DNA from: JAQGMJ01 sp036271855
GTDB lineage: Bacteria > Pseudomonadota > Gammaproteobacteria > Burkholderiales > JAEUOS01
Assembly (NCBI GenBank): GCA_036271855.1
Contig: DATAZV010000128.1
Coordinates: 1 to 6,933, forward strand
Length of the DNA: 6,933 nt
Direction of reading: 5' to 3'
In this document: in pieces, positions 1 to 6,933 of the stretch
How the letters are laid out: the number at the start of each line of letters is the position of its first letter
How positions within the stretch are numbered: position 1 is the stretch's first letter
Notes under the pieces: model-generated
What the model was told of the DNA's origin: nothing
The model's input: the letters and a program-made list of their open reading frames with translations, nothing else
Database searches by the model: none
Made by a program: the position numbers and the translations under genes

Positions 1-23
1 GCGCGGCTTCCCATTCGCTGTAA
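1..23 (+). CDS. Possible 3' end of an upstream gene (partial)
   Basis: One forward frame ends in a TAA at 21-23 and reads Ala-Ser-His-Ser-Leu before the stop. The purine-rich ribosome-binding region for the next gene begins right after it, so this fits a preceding operon member ending here. In related mla loci the gene before mlaC is mlaD or mlaA, but seven codons cannot show which it is. The other two forward frames stay open through this stretch, so this is an inference from position and spacing only. Confidence 0.3.
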
Positions 24-41
24 AGAAAAGAGAGCATCACC

Positions 42-683
42 TTGCAGTCTTCGCACATGTTGAAACGTTTTTTCCGGTCGGCCGTGCTGGCCGCCGGTTT
101 TTGCGCCGGTAGCGCCGCGCTGGCCCAGGACGCGCCCGACGCGCTGATCCGCAAGGCGGTGGACGAAGTTACCACCACCATCAAGTCGGACAAGGAGATC
201 CAGTCCGGCAACCGGCAGAAGATCAACGTTCTGGTCGATACCAAGATCGCGCCCTACGTGAATTTCGTGCGCATGACGCAATCTGCGGTCGGCCGCAACT
301 GGGCCCGCGCGACACCAGAGCAGCAGGCCGCGCTGACCCGTGAGTTCAAGGCGTTGCTGACGAACACCTATTCCGGCGCGCTTTCTTCCTATCGCCCCGA
401 GACCATCATCGAGTACCGTCCGGTGCGCTGGACGCCGGGCGAGTCCGACGCCGTGGTGCGTTCGGTGATCAAGGGCGCCTCTTCCGAGCCGATCCAGCTC
501 GACTACTACGTCGAGAAAATGGATGGCGGCTGGAAAGTGGTGGATATGAATGTCGCCGGCTTTCGCCTGGTGGAGAATTACAAGGGCCAGTTCAGCAGCG
601 AGATCACCAACAGCGGCATCGACGGCCTGATCAAGAAGCTGGCGGCGCTCAATCGCTCCAACGAGGCCAGGGCGAAGTCCTGA
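42..683 (+). CDS. mlaC: MlaC, periplasmic phospholipid-binding protein (Ttg2D family)
   Basis: MlaC is the soluble periplasmic carrier that shuttles phospholipids between the outer-membrane MlaA-porin complex and the inner-membrane MlaFEDB transporter, helping to maintain outer-membrane lipid asymmetry. The 213-residue product has a Sec signal peptide: basic LKRFFR, a hydrophobic stretch, then ALA at 26-28 with likely cleavage before Gln29. The mature part shows family-typical segments: an IKSDKEIQSG-like helix, DTKIAPYVNFVRMT, YSGALSSYRPETI, and near the C-terminus GGWKVVDMNVAGFRLVENYK followed by the FSSEI and GIDGLIKKL segments. Length fits the family. The TTG start at 42 is preceded by a purine-rich run (22-34) at suitable distance. 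The ATG at 57 would also give a good signal peptide and a 208-residue protein, but has no clear ribosome-binding site. mlaB follows after one base, so the two are almost certainly cotranscribed. Function is confident; the exact start is not. Confidence 0.93.
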   Translation: MQSSHMLKRFFRSAVLAAGFCAGSAALAQDAPDALIRKAVDEVTTTIKSDKEIQSGNRQKINVLVDTKIAPYVNFVRMTQSAVGRNWARATPEQQAALTREFKALLTNTYSGALSSYRPETIIEYRPVRWTPGESDAVVRSVIKGASSEPIQLDYYVEKMDGGWKVVDMNVAGFRLVENYKGQFSSEITNSGIDGLIKKLAALNRSNEARAKS

Positions 684-684
684 C

Positions 685-948
685 ATGAGCTACGCGGTTC
701 CCGCCGGTGCCGGCCGTTTCGACGGCGCGGCGACCTTGCTCCAGGCCGGTACTGCCGCGGTGAACGCCGGCGAGTCCGAAGTCGACCTGGGGGCGGTGAG
801 CGACTGCGACTCCAGCCTGCTTGCTTGCGTGCTGGCCTGGCGCCGGGCGGCGGCCGCTCGCGGCGTCGCGCTGACGTTGAAAAACACGCCGCAGAACCTG
901 AACCGGATCGCCCGCCTGTACGGCGTCGAAGATTTGGCCTTGAATTGA
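685..948 (+). CDS. mlaB: MlaB-like STAS domain protein
   Basis: This 87-residue protein is a single STAS domain. MlaB binds the MlaF ATPase on the cytoplasmic face of the MlaFEDB complex and is needed for its assembly and activity. The sequence shows a short beta-strand region (SEVDLGAVSDCDSS), the Asp42-Ser43-Ser44 motif where STAS proteins carry their conserved loop, then an amphipathic helix (LLACVLAWRRAAAARG), a strand (VALTLKN) and a final helix ending near YGVEDLAL. The gene starts one base after the mlaC stop with only a weak GGCGAAG-type ribosome-binding site, so translation is probably coupled to mlaC. Sequence similarity among MlaB proteins is low, so the name rests on the STAS fold plus position directly after mlaC. 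The gene that follows encodes another ABC ATPase, so a partner other than MlaF cannot be excluded. Confidence 0.85.
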   Translation: MSYAVPAGAGRFDGAATLLQAGTAAVNAGESEVDLGAVSDCDSSLLACVLAWRRAAAARGVALTLKNTPQNLNRIARLYGVEDLALN

Positions 949-980
949 TGGCCCGGTGAACGCACATAGGCCGGTACGGA

Positions 981-1015
981 TCGGGCAGCCTCAGTTGCGT
1001 GACTGGGCTGCCCGA
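981..1015 (+). other. Strong intercistronic hairpin between mlaB and the ABC ATPase gene
   Basis: A perfect 10-base inverted repeat (981-990 with 1006-1015, TCGGGCAGCC / GGCTGCCCGA) is continued, after one bulged T, by a 4-bp CAGT/ACTG stem around a 6-base loop (TGCGTG). It lies in the 86-base gap between genes. No run of T follows it, so it is not a standard intrinsic terminator. It may stabilise or process the mRNA, or attenuate expression. The structure is seen directly; the role is inferred. Confidence 0.6.
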
Positions 1016-1034
1016 ATCGCTTCCGGTGAAGGGT

Positions 1035-1945
<911 letters not shown>

Positions 1946-1949
<4 letters not shown>

Positions 1950-2764
1950 GCGGGCCGGACGCCCCTTTTACAAGCCCGGCCGCGCGCCCGTCGGTGGCTG
2001 CCGTGGTCGGTAGCGGCTTTCGCACCCTGCTCTACAAGGAGCTGCTGCGCTTCTGGAAGGTGAGCGCGCAGACCGTCACCGCGCCGGTGCTCACGGCGCT
2101 GCTCTACCTGCTGATCTTCTCCCATGCGCTGCAGGGCCGGGTGCAGGTCTATCCCGGGGTCGACTACACCGCCTTCCTGATCCCCGGCCTGGTGATGATG
2201 TCGATCCTGCAGAACGCCTTCGCCAACAGCTCATCTTCGCTGATCCAGTCCAAGGTCACCGGCAACCTGGTGTTCGTGCTGCTGCCGCCGATCTCCCACC
2301 TGGAGTTCTTCGGCGCCTATACGATAGCCGCGGTGGTGCGCGGCCTGGCGGTCGGCCTGGGCGTGCTGGTGGTGACCTTGCTGTTCACCGTGCCGCCCCT
2401 GACCTCGCCGTTGTGGGTGCTGACCTTTGCCGTGCTGGGCAGCGGCCTGATGGGCGCGGTCGGCCTGTTTGCCGGTATCTGGGCGGAAAAATTCGACCAT
2501 ATCGCCGCATTTCAGAACTTTTTCATATTGCCTGCCACATTTTTGTCAGGAGTTTTTTATTCAATCCACTCACTGCCGCCGTTTTGGCAGGCGATTTCGC
2601 GCTTCAACCCGTTTTTTTACATGATCGACGGCTTTCGTTACGGATTTTTCGGCGTCAGCGACGTCTCGCCCTGGCTTTCCTTGGCCGTGGTGGGCGGCAG
2701 CTTCGCCGTCATTACGCTGACGATCATCGAGTTGCTCAAGCGCGGCTACAAATTAAGACACTGA
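1946..2764 (+). CDS. ABC-2 type exporter, permease subunit (YadH-like)
   Basis: This 272-residue inner-membrane protein is the transmembrane partner of the preceding ATPase; two copies would pair with two ATPases. After a Pro/Ala-rich cytoplasmic start and the coupling-type segment LLYKELLRFWK (about 28-38), six hydrophobic segments can be placed at roughly 43-60, 74-95, 120-146, 156-180, 189-207 and 243-265. The ABC-2 family signature is clear near the fifth: LPATFLSGVFYSIHSLPPFW followed by NPFFYMIDGFRYGFFG. Length is normal for the family. COG0842-type permeases export polysaccharides, drugs, lipids or other compounds, so the family alone does not give the substrate. Its position beside mla genes suggests, as inference only, an envelope component. 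The codons at 2510-2572 are unusually AT-rich compared with the rest of the gene. Confidence 0.92.
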
Positions 2765-2798
2765 GTACGTACCTAACGACCACGAATCGAGGCCACAC

Positions 2799-3035
2799 AT
2801 GGTTACCCCTGAGTACGTCAAAAGCCTGATCGCCGCCGGGCTGCAATGCGAGCACCTGGAAGTCGCCGGCGACGGCGCCCACTTCGAAGCCGTGATCGTC
2901 TGCAGCGCCTTCGAAGGCAAGCGCCTGGTGCAGCGCCACCAGCTGGTCAACCAGGCGCTGGGCAGCCAGATGGGCAATGAAATCCACGCCCTGTCGATGA
3001 AAACCCTGACGCCTGCCGAATGGCGCGCCGCCTGA
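2799..3035 (+). CDS. ibaG: BolA family protein, IbaG/YrbA type
   Basis: This 78-residue BolA-like protein matches the IbaG/YrbA branch. Such proteins pair with monothiol glutaredoxins, coordinate or pass on iron-sulfur clusters, and in enterobacteria IbaG has been linked to acid stress and envelope state. The conserved features are a Cys17-Glu-His segment (QCEHLEV), DGAHFEAVIV, the nucleic-acid-binding-like FEGKRLVQRHQLV, and the near-invariant C-terminal EIHALSMKTLTPAEW, with His42-type and His63-type candidate ligands in those blocks. The ATG at 2799 has GAGG at 2789-2792, six bases upstream. The permease ends 34 bases before it and murA starts 13 bases after it. The ibaG-murA pairing is conserved across many proteobacteria, which supports the name over BolA itself. 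Confidence 0.9.
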   Translation: MVTPEYVKSLIAAGLQCEHLEVAGDGAHFEAVIVCSAFEGKRLVQRHQLVNQALGSQMGNEIHALSMKTLTPAEWRAA

Positions 3036-3048
3036 GCAAAGGCCGAAC

Positions 3049-4299
3049 ATGGACAAATTAGTCATCACCGGCGGCATGCCGCTCGAAGGCGAGATCGCCA
3101 TCTCCGGCGCCAAGAACGCCGCCCTGCCCATCCTCTGCGCCTCGCTGCTGTCGGCCGAGCCCCTGGTGCTGGACAACGTGCCCGAGCTGCAGGACGTCGC
3201 CACCACCATCAAGCTGCTCAAGCAGATGGGGGTAAAGGTCGAGCGCGCCGGCCAACGCGTCACCCTGCACGCCGAGCACATTCCCAACCCGGTCGCGCCC
3301 TATGAGCTGGTGAAGACCATGCGCGCCTCCATCCTGGTGCTCTGTCCGCTGGTGGCGCGCTTCGGTTCGGCGCGCGTCTCCCTGCCGGGCGGCTGCGCCA
3401 TCGGCGCGCGCCCGGTCGACCAGCACATCAAGGGCCTGGAAATCTTAGGCGCCACCGTCAAGCTGGAGCATGGCGACATCGTCGCCGAGGCAAAGCGCCT
3501 CAAGGGCGGGCGCATCGTCACTGATCTGGTCACCGTCACCGGCACCGAAAACCTGATGATGGCTGCCGTGCTGGCCGAGGGCGAAACAGTGATCGAAAAC
3601 GCCGCTCGCGAGCCCGAGGTGGTCGACCTGGCACACTGCCTGATCGCCATGGGGGCGAAAATTTCTGGTGCCGGCACCGACCGCATCACCATCCAGGGCG
3701 TCGAAAAACTGCACGGCGCCACCCATAGCGTGATGCCCGACCGCATCGAAACCGGCACCTACCTCTGCGCCGTGGCCGCCGCCGGCGGCAATGTCACCCT
3801 CACCGGGGCGCGCGCCGACACGCTCGAAGCCGTGCTGGAAAAGTTGCGCGAAGCCGGCTCAAGCATCACCTCCGGCGCCGGCTGGATCAAGATCAGCGCC
3901 CACGGCCGCCCCAAAGCAGTCAACCTGCGCACTGCGCCTTATCCCGCGTTTCCCACTGACATGCAGGCGCAGTTCATGGCGCTCAACTGCATCGCCGAGG
4001 GCACCGGTGTGGTCACCGAAACCATTTTCGAAAACCGCTTCATGCATGCCCAGGAACTGCTGCGCCTGGGTGCCGAAATCGAGATCGAGGGCAATACCGC
4101 GGTGGTCAAAGGGGTGCCGAAGCTGGCCGCCGCCACTGTCATGGCCACCGACCTGCGCGCCTCCGCTTCCCTGGTGATCGCCGCCCTGGTGGCCGAAGGC
4201 GAAACAGTGATCGACCGCATCTACCACCTCGACCGCGGCTATGAAAGCCTGGAAGCCAAGCTTTCCGGCGTCGGCGCGCGGGTGTCGCGGCGCAAATAG
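3049..4299 (+). CDS. murA: UDP-N-acetylglucosamine 1-carboxyvinyltransferase (MurA)
   Basis: MurA transfers enolpyruvate from phosphoenolpyruvate to the 3-OH of UDP-GlcNAc in the cytoplasm, the first committed step of peptidoglycan synthesis and the target of fosfomycin. The 416-residue length is typical. The two-domain EPSP-synthase-type fold is evident, and the key residues are present: Lys22-Asn23 (SGAKNAALP), Arg92 (TMRAS), Cys116 in PGGCAIGARP (the cysteine alkylated by fosfomycin, Cys115 in E. coli), Asp304 (FPTDMQAQ), Arg330 (ENRFMHA), Arg370 (TDLRAS) and Arg396 (HLDRGYE). Having Cys rather than Asp at 116 predicts the usual fosfomycin-sensitive form. The ATG at 3049 has AAAGG (3038-3042) six bases upstream. 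The 13-base gap after ibaG means it is probably part of the same transcript. I see no truncation or frameshift. Confidence 0.98.
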   Translation: MDKLVITGGMPLEGEIAISGAKNAALPILCASLLSAEPLVLDNVPELQDVATTIKLLKQMGVKVERAGQRVTLHAEHIPNPVAPYELVKTMRASILVLCPLVARFGSARVSLPGGCAIGARPVDQHIKGLEILGATVKLEHGDIVAEAKRLKGGRIVTDLVTVTGTENLMMAAVLAEGETVIENAAREPEVVDLAHCLIAMGAKISGAGTDRITIQGVEKLHGATHSVMPDRIETGTYLCAVAAAGGNVTLTGARADTLEAVLEKLREAGSSITSGAGWIKISAHGRPKAVNLRTAPYPAFPTDMQAQFMALNCIAEGTGVVTETIFENRFMHAQELLRLGAEIEIEGNTAVVKGVPKLAAATVMATDLRASASLVIAALVAEGETVIDRIYHLDRGYESLEAKLSGVGARVSRRK

Positions 4300-4354
4300 G
4301 CGTGGCAGGAGAGCTTCGCCGCCGGTTTGGGCGCGCCAAGGCGCCGGATACGGG

Positions 4355-4367
4355 GGTTGTCACAACC
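4355..4367. promoter_or_regulatory. Perfect 13-bp palindrome, candidate operator upstream of the sulP gene
   Basis: GGTTGT-C-ACAACC is a perfect inverted repeat with a single central base, in the noncoding stretch after murA. A possible -10 element TAGAAT lies at 4385-4390. No convincing -35 box sits 16-18 bases before it; the nearest, TTGTCA at 4357-4362, is 22 bases away and lies inside the palindrome. That arrangement fits either a repressor site or an activator-dependent promoter. The symmetry is seen directly; regulator and promoter function are inferred. Confidence 0.35.
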
Positions 4368-4472
4368 ACGCGCCGCCGGGGACGTAGAATAGGGCGTGGC
4401 CCGTGAGCACATTTGTTGCATCCACGCGCATGAGCTGCCCAAGATAGCCAGCCGTCCAACGACCTCGAACCC

Positions 4473-6893
4473 ATGGCTCCGCCCCCCGCCAACCCGCGCC
4501 GATTTCCCAACCCCAGTTCCATCATGGAGATGGAGCCGGGACGCAAGCGCGCGCCCGAAGAACCGACCCAGCCGGCCAGCGCCACCCTGAAGACCCGCTA
4601 CGTCAGCGCGCCCAGTCACGACGAAGACCGCAGCATGACGCTGATGCAGGCGGGCGAACGCACCCGCTGGGAGCAGATCCGCGGCGACCTTTCCGGCGGC
4701 ATCACCTCGGCCGTCGTGGCGCTCCCGCAGACCATCACCATCGGCGCGCTGGCCTTCGCCCCCCTGGGCCAGGAATATGTGCCGATCGGCATCCTGGCGG
4801 GCTTTTACTGCTCCATCGTCTCCGGGCTGGTCACCGCCTGGACCGGAGCGATCCCGTTCTCGGTGGGCGGCCCGCGTTCCTCGTTCTCGCTGGTGATGGC
4901 GCTGATCCTCTCGACCCTGATGGCCGGCTACGCGGAGCTGTACGGCGCGGCTGCCGTAGGCACGCTCAGCGGCACCACTCACATCATCGGCCTGGCGGCG
5001 ATGGCGGTATTGTTCGCCGGCCTGCTGCAGATGCTGCTGGGTATCTCCGGCATCGGCGCCTACATCAAATTCATCCCGCACCCGGTGGTGGCGGGCTTCA
5101 TGAATGGCATCGCCTTCCTGATCCTGGCGTCGCAACTGCCCTACCTGGCGGGTATGGAACAGCACGTCGACTGGTGGGACATCCACGGCATCGCCGCCAA
5201 CCTGCATCCGGCCACGGCGATTGTCGGCGTCTTCACCTTTGCCGTGATCTACGTCTGCAACCGCTACGTGCGGCGCGTTCCCGGGCCGCTGGCCGGCGTG
5301 GTGCTGGGCACGGCGTTTTACTACGGCATGCGCGCAGTGTTCCCGGGGCTCGAGCTTGGGCCGGTGGTGGGGTCAGTGCCGCCGGAATTCCCCAGGCCCA
5401 CGATGGCGCCGGTGTTCTGGGAATATGCCTTCGACCCGCGTACCTGGCAGCTGATGCTGAAAATCGCGCCCTCGATCGGCGTGCTGGCGGTGCTGGGGGC
5501 GCTGGAATCCCTGATGTGCGCCGTGGCGGTGGGGCAGATCAGCGGGCGTCGCCCGAAGGCCAACCGCGAACTCCTGGGCCAGGGCTTGTCGAATGTGGTC
5601 GGCAGCCTGTTCGGCGCGGTGTTTTCCGGATCCACCACCTCGCGCACCGTGCTCAATTACAAGATGGGCGGGCGCACCCGCCTTTCCGGCACCGCGCATT
5701 CCCTGGTGATGCTGCTGGCGCTGATGACCGCGCCCTGGTGGGTGGCCCAGCTGCCGCATGTGGTGCTGGCCGCGGTTCTCGCCTTCATCGCCGTCACCAT
5801 GTTCGACGGCTGGACGCGCCAGCTGGTCAAGCGCCTGTCGCACCGCGAAGTGCACCGCGAGGTGTGGACCAACGTCGCCATCGTGCTCCTGGTGACCGTC
5901 GCCACCGTCGCCTTCAACCTGGTGGTGGGGGTGCTGGCCGGGGTGATCGCCACCGCCATCGTCTTCATCAGCAAAAGCAGCAAGACGGTGGTGCGGCGCA
6001 TCCAGTACGGAAACAAGCGCCATTCGCTCAAGCTGCGCAGCCCGGAAAAGACCGCCTTCCTGCGCGAAAACGGCCAGGAGATCGTGATTCTCGAACTCGA
6101 AGGCTCGCTGTTTTTCGGTACCGCAGACCAGTTGGCGCTGGAAGTCGAAAGCCTGCCGCGCACCACCACCTACGTCATCCTCGACTGCAAGCGGGTGATC
6201 GAATTCGACGCCAGCGGCGCCCACATCCTGGAGCAGATCAGCCGGCGCCTGATGAAAACCGGGCGCCGCCTGCTGCTCTCGCACATCACTCCCACCGGGC
6301 CAAACGGCAAGTTCCTGGGCGACATGGGCGTCAATGCGGTGATCCCCATCGAACTCTGGTTTCGCGATACCGACCACGCGCTGGAGTGGTGCGAAAACAA
6401 GCTGGTGGTGCGCGCCTTCCCGGACGACGAAACCATGGCCGAAATGCCGGTGGCGCGCATGGGCCTGGCGCACAACTTCACCCCGGAAGAGGTGAGCCTG
6501 CTCTCCGCCGTGCTGCACCGCCTCACCTACGCCCCCGGCCAATACCTGTTCCGCGAGGGCGACAAGGGCGACCAGATGTTCCTCCTGTCGCAGGGTGCGA
6601 TCACCATCAAGCTGCCGCTGAAAAAGACCGACCCGGACGCCGAATCGCGCCGCCTCGTCACCTTGAGCCCGGGCGTGATGTTCGGCGAAATGGTTCTGGT
6701 GGAGTCGCGCCCGCGCTCGGCCGACGCCGTTGCCGAAGAATATTCGGTGGTCTACAGCCTGGGCCGGGACGACCTCGAACACCTGTTCCATTCCAACCCG
6801 AAACTCGCCACCAAGCTGATGCGCAACGTCAGCCGCATTCTCGCCGACCGCCTGCGTACCACGACTGAAGAACTCAGGGCCGCTGAAATCTGA
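4473..6893 (+). CDS. SulP family anion transporter with STAS and cyclic-nucleotide-binding domains
   Basis: This 806-residue inner-membrane protein combines three modules. Residues about 71-505 are the SulP transport domain, starting with GDLSGGITSAVVALPQTI and including GGPRSSFSLV, PHPVVAGFMNGIAFLI and the family-typical block SGSTTSRTVLNYKMGGRTR (385-403). Residues about 535-645 are a STAS domain with the loop motif FDASG (Asp579, Ser581). Residues about 676-800 are a cNMP-binding (CAP_ED) domain: APGQYLFREGDKGDQMFLLSQG, then the phosphate-binding cassette FGEMVLVESRPRSADA with Gly738-Glu739 and Arg748-Ser749, the residues that contact the cyclic nucleotide in CAP. SulP proteins move sulfate, bicarbonate, dicarboxylates or other anions; the substrate here cannot be assigned. 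The start is uncertain: the ATG at 4473 is the first after an in-frame stop at 4431 but lacks a clear ribosome-binding site. ATGs at 4524, 4530 and 4635 would remove part or all of a Pro/Arg-rich, probably disordered leader. Confidence 0.93.
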   Translation: MAPPPANPRRFPNPSSIMEMEPGRKRAPEEPTQPASATLKTRYVSAPSHDEDRSMTLMQAGERTRWEQIRGDLSGGITSAVVALPQTITIGALAFAPLGQEYVPIGILAGFYCSIVSGLVTAWTGAIPFSVGGPRSSFSLVMALILSTLMAGYAELYGAAAVGTLSGTTHIIGLAAMAVLFAGLLQMLLGISGIGAYIKFIPHPVVAGFMNGIAFLILASQLPYLAGMEQHVDWWDIHGIAANLHPATAIVGVFTFAVIYVCNRYVRRVPGPLAGVVLGTAFYYGMRAVFPGLELGPVVGSVPPEFPRPTMAPVFWEYAFDPRTWQLMLKIAPSIGVLAVLGALESLMCAVAVGQISGRRPKANRELLGQGLSNVVGSLFGAVFSGSTTSRTVLNYKMGGRTRLSGTAHSLVMLLALMTAPWWVAQLPHVVLAAVLAFIAVTMFDGWTRQLVKRLSHREVHREVWTNVAIVLLVTVATVAFNLVVGVLAGVIATAIVFISKSSKTVVRRIQYGNKRHSLKLRSPEKTAFLRENGQEIVILELEGSLFFGTADQLALEVESLPRTTTYVILDCKRVIEFDASGAHILEQISRRLMKTGRRLLLSHITPTGPNGKFLGDMGVNAVIPIELWFRDTDHALEWCENKLVVRAFPDDETMAEMPVARMGLAHNFTPEEVSLLSAVLHRLTYAPGQYLFREGDKGDQMFLLSQGAITIKLPLKKTDPDAESRRLVTLSPGVMFGEMVLVESRPRSADAVAEEYSVVYSLGRDDLEHLFHSNPKLATKLMRNVSRILADRLRTTTEELRAAEI

Positions 6894-6907
6894 GCGCGTG
6901 CAGCTGG

Positions 6908-6924
6908 CGCGGCAATATGCCGCG
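6908..6924 (+). terminator. Short hairpin after the sulP stop, possible terminator stem
   Basis: CGCGGCA and TGCCGCG form a perfect 7-bp stem around a 3-base ATA loop, starting 15 bases after the stop codon. No T-rich run follows before the window ends (GTGCGATAA), so it is not a convincing intrinsic terminator. It could still protect the 3' end of the mRNA. Confidence 0.3.
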
Positions 6925-6933
6925 GTGCGATAA

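Noticed and set aside
999..1034. GTG at 999 as the start of the ABC ATPase
   Set aside because: It sits in the loop and right arm of a strong hairpin, has no ribosome-binding site, and adds 12 residues not expected before the conserved first strand. The ATG at 1035 has GGTGA at good spacing.
4321..4347. Possible intrinsic terminator after murA, from the GC-rich inverted segments around GGCGCGCC
   Set aside because: Only short stems (GCGCC-AA-GGCGC and TTGG/CCAA) can be formed, with no T-run after them. This is common by chance in such GC-rich sequence.
4239..5207. Minus-strand open frame of 322 codons spanning the murA-sulP gap
   Set aside because: It overlaps the conserved 3' end of murA and the first SulP membrane segments, and its product is repetitive in Arg, Gly, Asp and His with no domain. 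The gap itself is better read as noncoding.
5373..6791. Long minus-strand open frame (472 codons) and long plus-strand alternative frame (5174-6868) over the SulP gene
   Set aside because: Both have low-complexity composition typical of shadow frames in GC-rich DNA. The SulP frame has three clear domains across the same region.

Overview
This is a GC-rich, densely packed stretch in which every gene lies on the + strand. It most probably comes from the chromosome of a betaproteobacterium. That rests on the gene order mlaC - mlaB - ABC-2 exporter pair - ibaG/bolA - murA, known from betaproteobacterial mla loci (established knowledge recalled from the family; no search was run). In enterobacteria mlaB, ibaG and murA follow one another without the extra ABC pair.

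Layout: bases 1-23 may hold the tail of an upstream gene. Positions 42-948 encode the last two Mla components, the periplasmic phospholipid carrier MlaC and the cytoplasmic STAS protein MlaB. A gap of 86 bases follows with a strong hairpin (981-1015). Positions 1035-2764 encode an ABC-2 type ATPase and its permease, joined by an ATGA overlap. Positions 2799-3035 encode a small BolA/IbaG protein, and 3049-4299 encode MurA, the first committed enzyme of peptidoglycan synthesis. These genes are spaced like one operon for envelope lipid transport and cell-wall precursor synthesis.

After murA comes a noncoding stretch of about 170 bases with a perfect 13-bp palindrome. It is followed by a large gene (4473-6893) for a SulP anion transporter that carries a STAS domain and a C-terminal cyclic-nucleotide-binding domain. 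In many betaproteobacteria histidine-biosynthesis genes follow murA; here the SulP gene sits there instead and is probably its own transcription unit. The last 40 bases hold only a short hairpin.

I found no RNA genes, insertion sequences, CRISPR arrays or broken genes. The points most worth a second look are the three-domain SulP protein with an apparently intact nucleotide-binding cassette, the uncharacterised ABC exporter inside an Mla operon, the hairpin between mlaB and that exporter, and a short AT-rich codon patch in the permease gene.
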